This document shows, in pieces, positions 14,978-23,993 of a DNA stretch of 64,000 bases. Origin of the DNA: JAPOXK01 sp965220315. GTDB lineage: Bacteria > Chloroflexota > Dehalococcoidia > Bin125. The stretch lies in assembly GCA_965220315.1 (NCBI GenBank), contig CBDCPP010000001.1, forward strand, positions 1,463,707-1,527,706. The letters are read 5' to 3'. The position numbers were made by a program, and so were the translations under genes. The notes beneath the pieces are model-generated. The model did no database searches and was not told the DNA's origin. It saw nothing but the letters and a program-made list of their open reading frames with translations. Position 1 is the first letter of the stretch; the number at the start of each line of letters is the position of its first letter.

Positions 14978-17900
14978 TCATCTACCGCCCGCCAACTGCA
15001 AAATCGCGGCGATGCGACGGGCGGTGTCGCTGAAGTGCTGGACCTCGTCCGGTGAGAGCGCCCGTCCCAGGACCTTCTTCTCGCGGTAGGAGAGCCACTT
15101 CTTCAGCACCTGATAGCCGCCGAGCTTGTAGTGCCAGACGGCGGCGGGGACGTTGCGCCAGTAGGCATGGTCGTTGAGATAGATGTCGAACGCCGTTTCG
15201 CCCAGCGCGGGGAGGGTGTCGCCTAAGGCGGCGCGCTCCTGCGGCCCGTAGGCGCGCTCGTCCGCCCGGCCCTGGCCCGGCATCACCGCCGCGCCCTGTC
15301 CGAAGTGCCCCCAGCCCGCCATCAGGGCAAAGTCGTCGCCGGCCATGTTACGCCCGTCGATGGTGGCGGGCACGGCCAGGGCGGCGATCTGCGGGCGCAA
15401 CACGCCCTCGGTGACGCCGGGCACGGGCCGCTCCGGGTCCAGGAGCGCCGCCAGCTCCCGCCCGCGCGCCGCCGAGACCGCCAGCTCGTCCGCCGCCCCC
15501 GGAGCCGCCCCGTTCGGCCAGTCCGGCAGCGGGATGTGGGGCCATTCCATCCGCAGCGCCCCGGCGTTGGCCTGGCGGTAGGCGGGGTCGTGCAGCACGG
15601 CCAGGGCGTGGTGGAAGAGGTCCTCCACGCCCAGGTCCAGGTGATCCAGATAGCGCTTGGCGGCGTCCGACAGGTTTGGCACGTTGTTGTGCTCGTCTTG
15701 CGCTGGCTTCGCGTGCCCGAGGGCGTCTTCGCGGAGCCAGGCTGGAAACATGTTTGCGCCGCGCTCGATCAGGTGCCGTGCACCGATATGTGCTGTGAAA
15801 TACGCCTGCGGCTCTGTCGCCCCTTTTCGTAAATGCTGCGCGTTGGAGATCCACAGATTCCCCTCAAATACATGTGGCCTGTAGTCGCCTACTGGACGCC
15901 TTAACAGACCACCATCTGCTTCCCAGTAAAGCCATCGATGGTCGAAGGGACGGTAGGAATGGCGGAGGAAACTTGCTGCCTCTGGCTGGGCTCGCGCGAG
16001 CCGCACATCTCGCACCGATCGGGCGTCGAAGCCCGATGTATTTTTCATCGCATCCGGATATCGCCGCGTGATCTCCTCGTGGCTCAGATCCGGGTCGAAG
16101 TAGTCGGCCAGACGTGCCTTGAGACGGTCGAGGTCGGTATCGACGAGGAACGAGTCGCGTGCAGTCTCAACCCCGGGAAACGAGACCGGGAACAGGTCGG
16201 GCAGCGACGGCCAGCCGGACCAGTCCTCGCCGACCGCCAGCGGCGCGAAGGGCAGACCCAGCGGCAGGAGCGGCTCAATGGCGGCGTAGAGCGCGTCCGG
16301 CTCCGCCTCCGCCGTCGCCGTCAGATCCTCGCGCTTGGCCCGGCCCCAGAGATGGCGAAAGCCGACCCTTTTCGCAGGCGTATGGCCAGCCTTGCGCACC
16401 AGCGTCGTAATGGCGGTACCGACCTGGATGCCGACCGGGTCCTCCGGCGTCGAGAAGATGCTGGGGTCCGGCTCGCCGTCCGGGGTCGTCTTGCCGGTCT
16501 TGTACTTGTCGCCGTTGAGGCAGTCGATGCGAATGGCGTCGAAAGCCTCCAGGTAGCGCTCGCGCATGCCGGTGAAGGAGAGGCCGTCCAGCCAGGAGTA
16601 GTTGGAGATGAAGCAGACCACGCCCCGGCCGGTCTTCTCGGCGATGCGCCGCTCGGCCATGCGGAAGAAGCGCACGTAGAGGTCGTTGAGCCCCTGGCCC
16701 TCGGGCCGCCGCACCCGCTTGACCGTGCGGTAGGCTTCCGACAGCGCCCGCTCTTCCTCCACCGCCATGCCGGCGAAGCCGTTGTAGGGCGGGTTGCCCA
16801 GGATCACGAGGACGGGCGTCTCCCGCTTGACCCGCTCGGCGCGCTCGCGCTCCTCCTCCAGCTCGGGGAAGGGCAGCGGCTTCTGCGCCTTGGGCTCCCA
16901 GCCGGTGAGGGCGTTGGTGAGGAAGACGCCTGCCCGCTCTCCTTTTCCGGCGGGGGCGTCCTCCGCCAGGGGCGCGTCCAGCTCCTGCATCGTCAGCCCC
17001 ACTTGCAGGTGGGCGACCACGAAGGGGGCGGGCATGATCTCGAAGCCGAAGACGCGCTCCAGCGCCGCCCGCTTCATCCGCGCCCCGGTCAGCGCGCCCA
17101 GGCCCTGGCCCTCCAGGTTGGCAGCGATGCGGCGCAGCACCTCGGCCAGGTAGGCGCCGGTGCCGCAGCAGGGGTCGAGCACGTAAACGTTCTCCTCCGC
17201 CAGCCCGCCGGCCAGGCCGAGGTCGTCCTTGAGGGCCCGGTCCACGCGGGCGACCATGTAGCGCACCACCTCGGCCGGGGTGTACCAGACGCCGAGCTGC
17301 TTGCGCAGGGCGGGGTCGAAAGCCTCCAAGAAGGGCTCATAGAAGTAGGGCACGGCCTCGCCCTCGTTGAACTTGGCGAAGAAGGCGCCCCGGTCCACGC
17401 GATCGAGGGCCGCCGCCGTCCAGTCCAGCACCTCGACCAGGCCCAGCGGTTGCAGGCGGCCGGGGTCCGAGAGCTGCTGGAAGAGCGCCCGCAGCACCGG
17501 CGCCCGCAGGTGCCAGACCGCTTCGTGCCAGTTGAACCTGCCGGCCGGGGGCGGCATCGCCCGGGCCCACAGCACCCAGGCGGAGAAGAGGCCGTAGAAG
17601 AGTGTCTGCACCAGGGTCGATCGGAAGAAGGCCGCGCCTTTCTCCCCCTCGAAACGCACGCCCAGCGCCTCTTCCAAGGCGGCGCGCACGGCGGCCAACG
17701 ATGGAACGTCGTCCGCCGCCTCGACGCGGGCGAGACCGTCGCGGGCGTAGGAGGCGAGCAGCCAGGCCAGGTCCTTGGGCTCGGTCAGGGTGGTGCGGTG
17801 GGTCAGCGCCCGGCACAGATACTCGCCCAGGGCGGCGCCGGCCTCGCGGGCGAAGGCGCGCGGCTTCGCCAGCCGCCGCTCGAACTCCTCCGCGCTCTCG

Positions 17901-18343
17901 GTCAACCGGAGCGTTTCCAGCTTGGCCGGACGGCCCACCGCGTCCTCGCCCAGCAGGACGAAGTCGCGGGTGTTGGTGACCAGCACCAGGTGGTAGCGGT
18001 CCCAATAATTGCTCACCTGGTCGCTCTCTGCGGTCAGCCAGGCGTCGTCGTCCGGAGACTTCACCTCGATCACGCCACGCTCGGGAATCTGCCCTTGGCG
18101 CGGCTGGCCCTTCTGTATCTGCTTGGTGGTATAGAGCCCGTAGTCGGGATGGCCAGCGCCGTGGTCGGTGAGTTGGCTCACGCAGAAGACCTTGGGCTTG
18201 AGCGTGGCGCCTACGTCGTTGAGCAAGTTGGTGAGCGCGTCGTACTTGGATAGCTCCGGAGTAGCGCCGCCTGAGGCGTGTACCTGATGCAACCTGCCGA
18301 AGTACTTTTCGACAGCCCTAGTCAGCGGAGTGTTCGTTGCCAT
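14978..18343 (-). CDS. Type ISP-like restriction-modification enzyme (nuclease + N6-adenine methylase + specificity)
   Basis: About 1121 residues, single polypeptide. The N-terminus has a PD-(D/E)xK-like arrangement (HPDYGLY ~67-72; GVIEVK ~91-96). The methylase core has motif I DPCCGTGAYL (~391-400) and motif IV NPPY (~518-521), typical of gamma-class N6-adenine methylases. The C-terminus (YKLGGYQVLKKWLSYRE, then RALSPDEV and ARRIAAILQL) matches the C-terminal domain of type ISP/IIG enzymes such as LlaBIII. It lacks a visible SF2 helicase between nuclease and methylase, unlike full type ISP enzymes, so it may work as a type IIG enzyme. It should modify host DNA and cut unmodified foreign DNA. 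The start is at ATG 18343; a GTG directly before it is also possible. Confidence 0.85.
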   Translation of the reverse strand: MATNTPLTRAVEKYFGRLHQVHASGGATPELSKYDALTNLLNDVGATLKPKVFCVSQLTDHGAGHPDYGLYTTKQIQKGQPRQGQIPERGVIEVKSPDDDAWLTAESDQVSNYWDRYHLVLVTNTRDFVLLGEDAVGRPAKLETLRLTESAEEFERRLAKPRAFAREAGAALGEYLCRALTHRTTLTEPKDLAWLLASYARDGLARVEAADDVPSLAAVRAALEEALGVRFEGEKGAAFFRSTLVQTLFYGLFSAWVLWARAMPPPAGRFNWHEAVWHLRAPVLRALFQQLSDPGRLQPLGLVEVLDWTAAALDRVDRGAFFAKFNEGEAVPYFYEPFLEAFDPALRKQLGVWYTPAEVVRYMVARVDRALKDDLGLAGGLAEENVYVLDPCCGTGAYLAEVLRRIAANLEGQGLGALTGARMKRAALERVFGFEIMPAPFVVAHLQVGLTMQELDAPLAEDAPAGKGERAGVFLTNALTGWEPKAQKPLPFPELEEERERAERVKRETPVLVILGNPPYNGFAGMAVEEERALSEAYRTVKRVRRPEGQGLNDLYVRFFRMAERRIAEKTGRGVVCFISNYSWLDGLSFTGMRERYLEAFDAIRIDCLNGDKYKTGKTTPDGEPDPSIFSTPEDPVGIQVGTAITTLVRKAGHTPAKRVGFRHLWGRAKREDLTATAEAEPDALYAAIEPLLPLGLPFAPLAVGEDWSGWPSLPDLFPVSFPGVETARDSFLVDTDLDRLKARLADYFDPDLSHEEITRRYPDAMKNTSGFDARSVRDVRLARAQPEAASFLRHSYRPFDHRWLYWEADGGLLRRPVGDYRPHVFEGNLWISNAQHLRKGATEPQAYFTAHIGARHLIERGANMFPAWLREDALGHAKPAQDEHNNVPNLSDAAKRYLDHLDLGVEDLFHHALAVLHDPAYRQANAGALRMEWPHIPLPDWPNGAAPGAADELAVSAARGRELAALLDPERPVPGVTEGVLRPQIAALAVPATIDGRNMAGDDFALMAGWGHFGQGAAVMPGQGRADERAYGPQERAALGDTLPALGETAFDIYLNDHAYWRNVPAAVWHYKLGGYQVLKKWLSYREKKVLGRALSPDEVQHFSDTARRIAAILQLAGGR

Positions 18344-18425
18344 CACCCTTTATGTTGTGGCGGAGGACGGCGCACAACCGCTTCCGCTACCGACCAAAGA
18401 GAACACGCTGTGGTTATATCTAAGC

Positions 18426-18767
18426 ATGGCTGGCGCCGGTGAGAGCACGCGATTAGTGAAGCTGCGAGCGCTCATAAGGCGCTGGTGAGGTTCTCTGCCC
18501 TCACCTGCGATCGTCGGCGTACTCGTTGTACCTGCTCTCGTGCTTGCCGTCTCCCTCAGCTTGGCAAACTTCACGCCTGCACCCGGCTGGCAGCCGGAGG
18601 CCGTCAGCGAGGTACTAACACTGCTTAGCGCCCTGCTCGCTGCCCAAGCCACAATCGTGGCGCTCGTGTTTATGGTCGCGTTCTTCACGCTACAGAGTCT
18701 CACCGCCAAGCGGAACGCAAACGATCGGATGCACGGCGAGTATGTCCGCCGGGCGCGGGTACGCTGA
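18426..18767 (+). pseudogene. Small two-helix membrane protein gene interrupted by an in-frame TGA
   Basis: From ATG 18426 the frame reads MAGAGESTRLVKLRALIRRW and meets TGA at 18486. The same frame is then open to 18767, with a first hydrophobic helix (IVGVLVVPALVLAVSLSL) and a second one (LLAAQATIVALVFMVAFFTL), followed by a basic C-terminus. The TGA follows a TGG codon, so a TGG-to-TGA change is likely. GTG 18540 could start a shortened product that lacks most of the first helix. The layout resembles small membrane proteins encoded near effectors, but I cannot assign a family. Confidence 0.45.
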
Positions 18768-18912
18768 TTCCTCCGACAGGGCAGCGACAACCCTCTCCTT
18801 ACAGGCAGCGCGCCCACCGATCTGCGGCGTGCGAACCCAAGCGCATCGTCGCGCTCTAGTTACGGCTCAATCGCGGCCCGTATGATGCCCGGGTGGCCAG
18901 CTCAGGAGAAAA

Positions 18913-20739
18913 GTGGAGGACATCGGAGTGGATGCCAAAATCCTGAACCTCCGAGCCCTGTTCTCGAAGGATGTCCGCTACGCGATTCCCGCCTTCCAGC
19001 GCCCATATGTTTGGACGCAGGAAGATCAGTGGGATCCTCTTTGGGACGACGTTCGCAACACTGCGGAACGGTACCTGGACGCTTTGGAGGAGAATGCCGG
19101 CCAACGCGGTCCCGCAGAGGCTGGGACCAAAATTCATTTCCTAGGGGCCGTCGTTGCCCAGCAGCAGCAGACCAGCACGGCGGAGATCGAGACGCGGTGG
19201 ATTATCGACGGCCAACAGCGGCTGACAACGCTGCAACTCCTCCTCGATGCCGCCCAAGAAGTATTCGAGCATCGAGATTGCGGTCCTCAGGCGAGACGTT
19301 TGCAGACGCTCGTCCTCAACAACGAAGTCTACATCGACGGCGATGACGACCTCGTCTTCAAGGTTTGGCCCACCACGACCGATCAGGCCGCGTTTCGGCA
19401 AGCAATGCGAAACGAGCTTCCCAGTCAAGAATACGAAGACTCCCGCATCGTGCAGGCGCACGAGTTTTTCAAGGAGCAAATCGCCGAATGGCTCGATGAA
19501 GGTGGGACGCTAGAAGAACGAGCTGGAGCACTCGAGGTGGCGCTGGTGGGACGACTGCAGATGGTCGTCATTGATCTGGAGTACGGCGACGACCCGCACG
19601 TGATTTTCGAGACGTTGAACTCTCGCGGGACGCCGCTCAACGCCTCCGACCTTGCCAAGAACCTCCTGATGTACGAGACCACTCAAGCCGGTGGGGATTC
19701 AACGGCTCTGCACCAAAAGCATCTGCGACACTTCGAAGAATCGTGGTGGCAAAAGGATGTGCGCCAAGGACGAATCTACCGGCCCCGAGCCGACGTGTTC
19801 CTGAACTATTGGCTCGTCATGCACCGGCGTGAAGAGGTGCCGGCGAACGACGTATTCAAGGTATTCCGAGATCATGTTGCTCAATACGGGGCTCCCGAAG
19901 CGATCGCAGCCGATCTCCATGGAATCGGCGAGACCTACAACGTGCTTGAGAAGACCGATGGTAACTCCGTGCTGGGACGCTTTCTCTATAGGTGGCGGGT
20001 GATCCAAGCGGGGGTCGTGACGCCCGTACTCTTGTGGTTGCTTTCGCATTCGGAATCGGAACTGGACCGCCCGAGACTCGAGAGAAACCTACGGGCGCTC
20101 GAGAGCTACCTCGTCCGGCGAATGGCCTGTCGCATGACGACGAAAGGCTACGCCCAGGTCACTCTCGCCCTACTCGGGCGACTCGATGCCAACGATCCCG
20201 AACAAGCGGACGAGACGATCGTTCGCTACCTGGGCGGACAATCCTCGGAAGCCTACCTGTGGCCCGATGACCGGCTGTTGGAAGAGAGATTCCGGCACCT
20301 GCCTCTGTACCGGCTGCTCACACGGGCCCGGCTGCGACTGCTACTCGAAGGCGTCGAAGAAGAGCTGCGCACCGAGAAAGCGGAGAACCCGCTGGCACCG
20401 AGGGGACTAACGATCGAGCACGTCATGCCTCAGTACTGGGCAACGCATTGGCCGCTGGGAGAAGATGCTTTGGAAGAAGAAGAAGCCTCAGCGCGGCGCC
20501 GAAACCTCGTACAGTCCATCGGCAATCTCACACTTGTGAACGGCAAGCTCAACTCTGCGGTTTCCAATGGGCCATGGCCGGATAAGCGTGCAGGGCTTGA
20601 AGACCACAGCGTGCTGTACCTCAACAAAGATCTACTTACCCACACAGACGGCCAATGGAACGAAGCTTCGATAGAAGAGCGCGCGGAGCGGCTGGCCAGG
20701 GTGACTGGCGCTGTCTGGCCAACGGCGGACCGCATTTGA
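18913..20739 (+). CDS. DUF262/DUF1524 protein, GmrSD-like modification-dependent nuclease
   Basis: 608 residues. The N-terminal DUF262 (GmrS-like) part has the IPAFQRPYVWT segment and DGQQRLTT (residues ~99-106), the motif thought to bind or hydrolyse NTP, and NSRGTPLNASDLAKN. The C-terminal DUF1524 (GmrD-like) part contains LTIEHVMPQYW (~500) and GNLTLV with NGKLNSAVSNGPW, the His-Asn pattern of HNH nucleases. Fused GmrSD-type enzymes cut phage DNA with modified cytosines; other relatives (BrxU, SspE) act with other defence systems. GTG 18913 has AGGAG five bases before it; GTG 18928 with GGAGG is an alternative that starts directly at VDAKILNLRALF. The gene stands alone on the plus strand beside the restriction-methylase gene. 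Confidence 0.85.
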   Translation: MEDIGVDAKILNLRALFSKDVRYAIPAFQRPYVWTQEDQWDPLWDDVRNTAERYLDALEENAGQRGPAEAGTKIHFLGAVVAQQQQTSTAEIETRWIIDGQQRLTTLQLLLDAAQEVFEHRDCGPQARRLQTLVLNNEVYIDGDDDLVFKVWPTTTDQAAFRQAMRNELPSQEYEDSRIVQAHEFFKEQIAEWLDEGGTLEERAGALEVALVGRLQMVVIDLEYGDDPHVIFETLNSRGTPLNASDLAKNLLMYETTQAGGDSTALHQKHLRHFEESWWQKDVRQGRIYRPRADVFLNYWLVMHRREEVPANDVFKVFRDHVAQYGAPEAIAADLHGIGETYNVLEKTDGNSVLGRFLYRWRVIQAGVVTPVLLWLLSHSESELDRPRLERNLRALESYLVRRMACRMTTKGYAQVTLALLGRLDANDPEQADETIVRYLGGQSSEAYLWPDDRLLEERFRHLPLYRLLTRARLRLLLEGVEEELRTEKAENPLAPRGLTIEHVMPQYWATHWPLGEDALEEEEASARRRNLVQSIGNLTLVNGKLNSAVSNGPWPDKRAGLEDHSVLYLNKDLLTHTDGQWNEASIEERAERLARVTGAVWPTADRI

Positions 20740-20839
20740 TTTGATCAACTGCCGTAGCGGGCTGCAGGGGCGCCGTCCGGCCGCCTAGCGGGCCTGCTGC
20801 GCGTCCCTGACACCATTACCGCATCGGCGAAGTCCCGCG

Positions 20840-21145
20840 TCACCTCGTCCCGGACCGTCGCCGGTAGGACGGGCAGACCGTTTCCTTGAAGACGGTGAGC
20901 ACCGGGAGGATGAAGGCGTTCCAGGTCACCTCACTGCGCGACGTTGCCTCGCCCATGGCTAGTCGCCCGATCCGTACGCCCGCCCTGGCCTGCCAGTCGT
21001 GGCGCACGGACCACCGCTTCAGCGTCCACAGACTCACGGGAATGTTGCGACTGGCCAGCTCGCGCACGAGGCGGCGCAGGCTGCGGCACTCCATGCCCAG
21101 GTACGCGCCGAGGGCCGAGACCGCGTCGATCTCCGCCTTCTTCAT
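20840..21145 (-). pseudogene. Internally deleted copy of terminase-small-subunit-like protein
   Basis: About 101 codons from an ATG with GGAGG. The first part (MKKAEIDAVSALGAYLGM, then SLRRLVRELASRNIPVSLWTLKRWSVRHDWQA) matches the HTH region of the protein at 22124-22720. It then jumps directly to AGVRIGRLAMGEATSRSEV, skipping the ~60 residues that lie between these parts in the full protein, and ends early. A deletion between the HTH and the C-terminal part explains this. It could still make a short HTH protein. Confidence 0.6.
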
Positions 21146-21272
21146 CGGGGGATGCCTCCACTGCAATGGTCTTCACATGATTGGGCCGTTCGCGCGGACT
21201 GGTATGCGGAACCTTGGTGGGTCGGCCGGTTCTGGCACATTCCCCCGCAATCGAGCGCGCGCCGGACCAGGC

Positions 21273-21377
21273 TCACTTGGCGACGCCCAGCGACGCGCTC
21301 TCGCGCTTCAGCAGCCGGTAGACGCTGCCGGAGACGCGGCGCGTGGCGATGGACAGGCTGGCGGCCGTGGTGTTCAG
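21273..21377 (-). pseudogene. C-terminal HTH-like remnant
   Basis: Between two stops the minus strand reads LNTTAASLSIATRRVSGSVY and continues RLLKRESASLGVAK, ending in TGA. The spacing looks like the recognition part of an HTH. No start codon is available, so it is probably the tail of a deleted regulator gene. The rest of 21146-21423 holds nothing recognisable. Confidence 0.3.
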
Positions 21378-21423
21378 CTAGGCGGCACTGGCACGTCGTT
21401 CTGAAAACGCTGGAGGTGCGGAG

Positions 21424-22065
21424 ATGGTGCCTGAGACCACTGGCAACGACTTCGAGCGCCTCGAGCAGCTACTCGAAGCGCTGTCGCAACTGATTAGTGA
21501 GACCGAATGGCCGAAATCGGTTCAAGGCGTATTCCTGAGCGACTTAATTGCGGATGCCTTCGAACTCAGTTCCGCAATCCGCGATGCGGTTGGATCGGGA
21601 CATTTGACTACTGCTACGGCACTCATGAGGCCTCTGCAAGAACGATCCGAGTACCTGCTAGCGGCGGCGATCGATCCCAGCTTCGCTGATGACCACCAAG
21701 CGTATGTGAACGAGCGCGCCGCGAATGGATTCACGGGTCAGGTCACGGCGAGAAGAATGAACAGGGCTGCTCGTGACATTATTGCCTGCTGGGAAAGGAA
21801 TGAACTCCGAGGACCCGTCGGGCTCCGAGAAAGGAGTAAGACTCTCTACGGGCTCAACAGCGAGATTCAGCATCGTGGCATCGGAATTTCTCGAGCGGTG
21901 AAGGAGCAACCGGAAAGCCGTCACCGTTTCTTGGGCACGGTACGTCTATCCGTGTGGCATGTGCTCATGTACGCCGTCATGGCGGCCTGGCTCGTAAAAG
22001 CCAGAGACACGCAAGCCTGGCGTCACGCGTGCACGGTCGTCACGTCTTCTCCGCAGACCCGCTAG
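21424..22065 (+). CDS. Helical protein of unknown function
   Basis: 213 residues; ATG follows GGAGGTGCGGAG. The protein looks all-helical with repeated short amphipathic segments (FERLEQLLEALSQLI, LIADAFELSSAIRDAV, TALMRPLQERSEYLLAAAID). The pattern R-P-x-x-E-R-x-E-Y near residue 70 is like that of HEPN-like or DUF5677-type helical proteins, in which an Arg-x-x-x-Glu helix precedes a C-terminal His. Here SEIQHRGIGIS (~145) could supply the His. No membrane segment is certain, although VWHVLMYAVMAAWLV is fairly hydrophobic. It sits alone between two terminase-like genes in the defence-like part of the element. Function unknown; a defence role is suggested by place only. Confidence 0.5.
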   Translation: MVPETTGNDFERLEQLLEALSQLISETEWPKSVQGVFLSDLIADAFELSSAIRDAVGSGHLTTATALMRPLQERSEYLLAAAIDPSFADDHQAYVNERAANGFTGQVTARRMNRAARDIIACWERNELRGPVGLRERSKTLYGLNSEIQHRGIGISRAVKEQPESRHRFLGTVRLSVWHVLMYAVMAAWLVKARDTQAWRHACTVVTSSPQTR

Positions 22066-22123
22066 AGATCAGGGCAAGAAGATCCTAGGACGGGCCTACT
22101 AAACCAACGCCGTCCACGTCCCA

Positions 22124-22720
22124 CTACGCGGCTGTCTTTGCGTTGCCATCAATGACCTTGTCAGTGATGGCGTTCACGCCGTCGGCGAACTCACGGGCGA
22201 CCAGTTCGCGGGCGTCGCCGGGAATGGCGGGCTGTACGACGGCCTTGAAGAGCTCAAGGACGCCCACGAGCACGGTGTTATAGGTCGTGCGGTTGACCTC
22301 GGTGCGGCTGGTGGCCTCGCCCATGGCCAGCCGTTCGATCCGCACGCCGGCCTCGGCCCAGCGGGCGACGTCGATGGGCGTCACGGGATGGCCCTCCTCG
22401 ACCAGCTTCCGCGCCCATTCGTTGGCCAGCCGCACGAGCTCGCGGCCCAGGCTGGCGTGGCGTTCGTGCATGTCATCCGCATCGCCGAGGCCCCGGGCGA
22501 GTGAAGTGACACGCTGCTCCTCTTCCTCGTAGCGACGCGCCTCGAAGGCCTGGACCTGCGCCTGCCAGCCGTAGCGGGCCGACCAGCGCCGCACCGTATC
22601 TTCGTGGACGGCGATGCCGTTCTCCCCAAGCTCGGCGGCCAGCCGCCGCAAACTGCGGTTCGGTCCCATCGCCAGGTAGCGCGTGAGGGCGGTTTCGGGA
22701 TCGCCCTTAAGGCCGGGCAT
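22124..22720 (-). CDS. Terminase-small-subunit-like HTH protein
   Basis: 198 residues. The N-terminal part (GPNRSLRRLAAELGENGIAV, then HEDTVRRWSARYGWQAQVQAFEAR) is the HTH arrangement found in phage small terminase-like or transposase-like DNA-binding proteins: the conserved Trp-Ser-x-x-x-x-Trp precedes a coiled region of Glu/Arg. The C-terminal part is helical (MGEATSRTEVNRTTYNTVLV). Two decayed relatives lie at 20840-21145 and 33895-34113, so the family has been copied within the element. The start overlaps the end of the DUF5679 gene by 14 bp, suggesting one operon. No large terminase is present in the element, so packaging may depend on a helper, or the protein may have another DNA-binding role. 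Confidence 0.6.
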   Translation of the reverse strand: MPGLKGDPETALTRYLAMGPNRSLRRLAAELGENGIAVHEDTVRRWSARYGWQAQVQAFEARRYEEEEQRVTSLARGLGDADDMHERHASLGRELVRLANEWARKLVEEGHPVTPIDVARWAEAGVRIERLAMGEATSRTEVNRTTYNTVLVGVLELFKAVVQPAIPGDARELVAREFADGVNAITDKVIDGNAKTAA

Positions 22721-22895
22721 CGTCCGGCACCCCCATCGTGAACGGAGCGGCTGCGCGTTTCATGAAGCGGAAGACGCGCGTGCCGCAGGCGGCACAGGTG
22801 CCACGCAATTGCTGCTTGCCGTTGGCCGTGGTGTGCACGGCCGGATCACGAACCGCACGAGTCGTCTTGCAGCGCAAGCAGTAGGCCTCGGTCAT
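22707..22895 (-). CDS. DUF5679 small zinc-ribbon protein
   Basis: 62 residues from ATG 22895, which follows GGAGGAAA; a longer frame exists but lacks such a site. The sequence MTEAYCLRCKTTRAVRDP, then GKQQLRGTCAACGTRVFRF is the DUF5679 pattern: two CxxC knuckles (CLRC and CAAC) forming a zinc ribbon. Its family members are small proteins common in Actinobacteria and Chloroflexota and in their phages. It precedes the terminase-like gene in the same direction, with overlap. The role is unknown. Confidence 0.8.
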   Translation of the reverse strand: MTEAYCLRCKTTRAVRDPAVHTTANGKQQLRGTCAACGTRVFRFMKRAAAPFTMGVPDDARP

Positions 22896-23567
22896 CGATT
22901 TCCTCCATTCAGTGGCCCGCTCATGGCCCGCCAGTAAATCGCTATCTGGCGCGCGGGTAGCCAGAAGACCGCGGATCTCCTGGCCACCTGACGCCCCCGG
23001 CGGGTCACCGGGCCGGCCCCAGGCGAGCCGCGGGCTACCACCCCACTCTTGCGGTTCGGGTGGACAGCGAACATCACGGTGATGGGGTGGCGGTGGGCTG
23101 GCGGCGGTGGGCGAGGAGCGGTGCTCTGCGCTGATCCCTATCGGTCCGGTCACGCTCGTCGTCTGGCACGGAGAGGGCGGCGTTCGGGCGGCACGGGTGC
23201 CCCCGTTGAAAGGGGGCGATCATGTGCATGTACGCACACACACGTCTCGCCATTAAGCGGAAGTTCCACCGGCTCCACGCCGGTCGGAAGAGAAGGCACC
23301 ACACACACCCGATCTGATCCTCCACCCTCCACTCTCGCTCGCGCGATCGACGGTCGATGAAAGATCCGAAGGGTGGGCCTGGGCGGACCCTCTCCGCCCC
23401 CGGGGAGAGCCGTGCGCGAGGGACGAAACCGGAAGCATGCCCCCGACCCGAAGCGCCTCCGCAGCATGCGCCCATCGCCGGATCGCAAAGGGGATCCGAT
23501 CATCGCCGATATTGACGTGGTTGTTGTCCATCTCCTACCATTACCAGATGAGAGAGCTGTAGGAGTC
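22896..23567. promoter_or_regulatory. Non-coding control region with an inverted-repeat cluster (candidate origin/operator)
   Basis: The ~670-bp divergent region lies between the DUF5679/terminase-like genes and the HTH/primase/helicase genes. Within 180 bp it has four symmetric signals: TGTGCATGTACGCACA (23223-23238, TGTGC/GCACA arms); ACCGGC-5-GCCGGT (23268-23284); ATCGA-3-TCGAT (23346-23358); and GGGCGGA-5-TCCGCCC (23381-23399). No coding frame here is convincing. In replicating elements the origin and regulator operators usually lie at this place. Confidence 0.4.
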
Positions 23568-23993
23568 GTGAAGAGATCGACCAAAGCACGCGGCCGTTTC
23601 GCGGCCCGACTCACCAGGGCGGGGATGTCGATGCATCGGCTCGCGCGCGTGTCGGGCGTGGATCGGTCTCTCGTCATCAATTACGCGGATGGGGTGTGGG
23701 TGCCGACGCGCCCGACGGCCGCGAAGCTCGCCGCCGCCCTGGGGACGACGCCGGAGGCCGTGATCGTCGATTGCTTGTACGACGCCTGGGCGCGGCCAGT
23801 CGAGTCCAAGCCGCTCGACGAACTCGTAGCGACGCACAAGGCGGCCGCGACCGTGGCGATCAGCTCGCTCCGGGGGCTGGCGCACGCCACCGACACGAGC
23901 GACGAGTTCCAGCAGCGCATCCGGCGGGCTGGCCGCCTCGTGCTGCGAGCGATTGCCGAAGAGCTTGAGGAAGAGGAGAGGCGGCCAGCGTGA
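23568..23993 (+). CDS. XRE-family HTH regulator of the replication genes
   Basis: About 141 residues from GTG 23568 (AGGAG just before it). The frame is open for ~65 codons further upstream, but that part is low-complexity and lacks a ribosome site. The HTH (FAARLTRAGMSMHRLARVSG, then VDRSLVINYADGVWVPTRPTAA) is the Cro/C1-type fold, with a GTTPEAV helix after it. The C-terminal part is helical and ends in a Glu-rich tail (EELEEEERRPA). The stop overlaps the primase-polymerase start (TGATG). Autoregulation of the replication operon through the palindromes at 23221-23400 is a plausible inference. Confidence 0.7.
   Translation: MKRSTKARGRFAARLTRAGMSMHRLARVSGVDRSLVINYADGVWVPTRPTAAKLAAALGTTPEAVIVDCLYDAWARPVESKPLDELVATHKAAATVAISSLRGLAHATDTSDEFQQRIRRAGRLVLRAIAEELEEEERRPA

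Noticed and set aside
15938..18253. 771-codon plus-strand frame opposite the restriction-methylase gene
   Set aside because: The minus-strand protein has clear catalytic motifs; the plus frame has none and is Gly/Arg/Ala-rich.
23049..23475. Small frames in the region before the HTH regulator
   Set aside because: They are Arg-rich, lack ribosome sites and overlap a cluster of palindromes, so I treated the region as non-coding.
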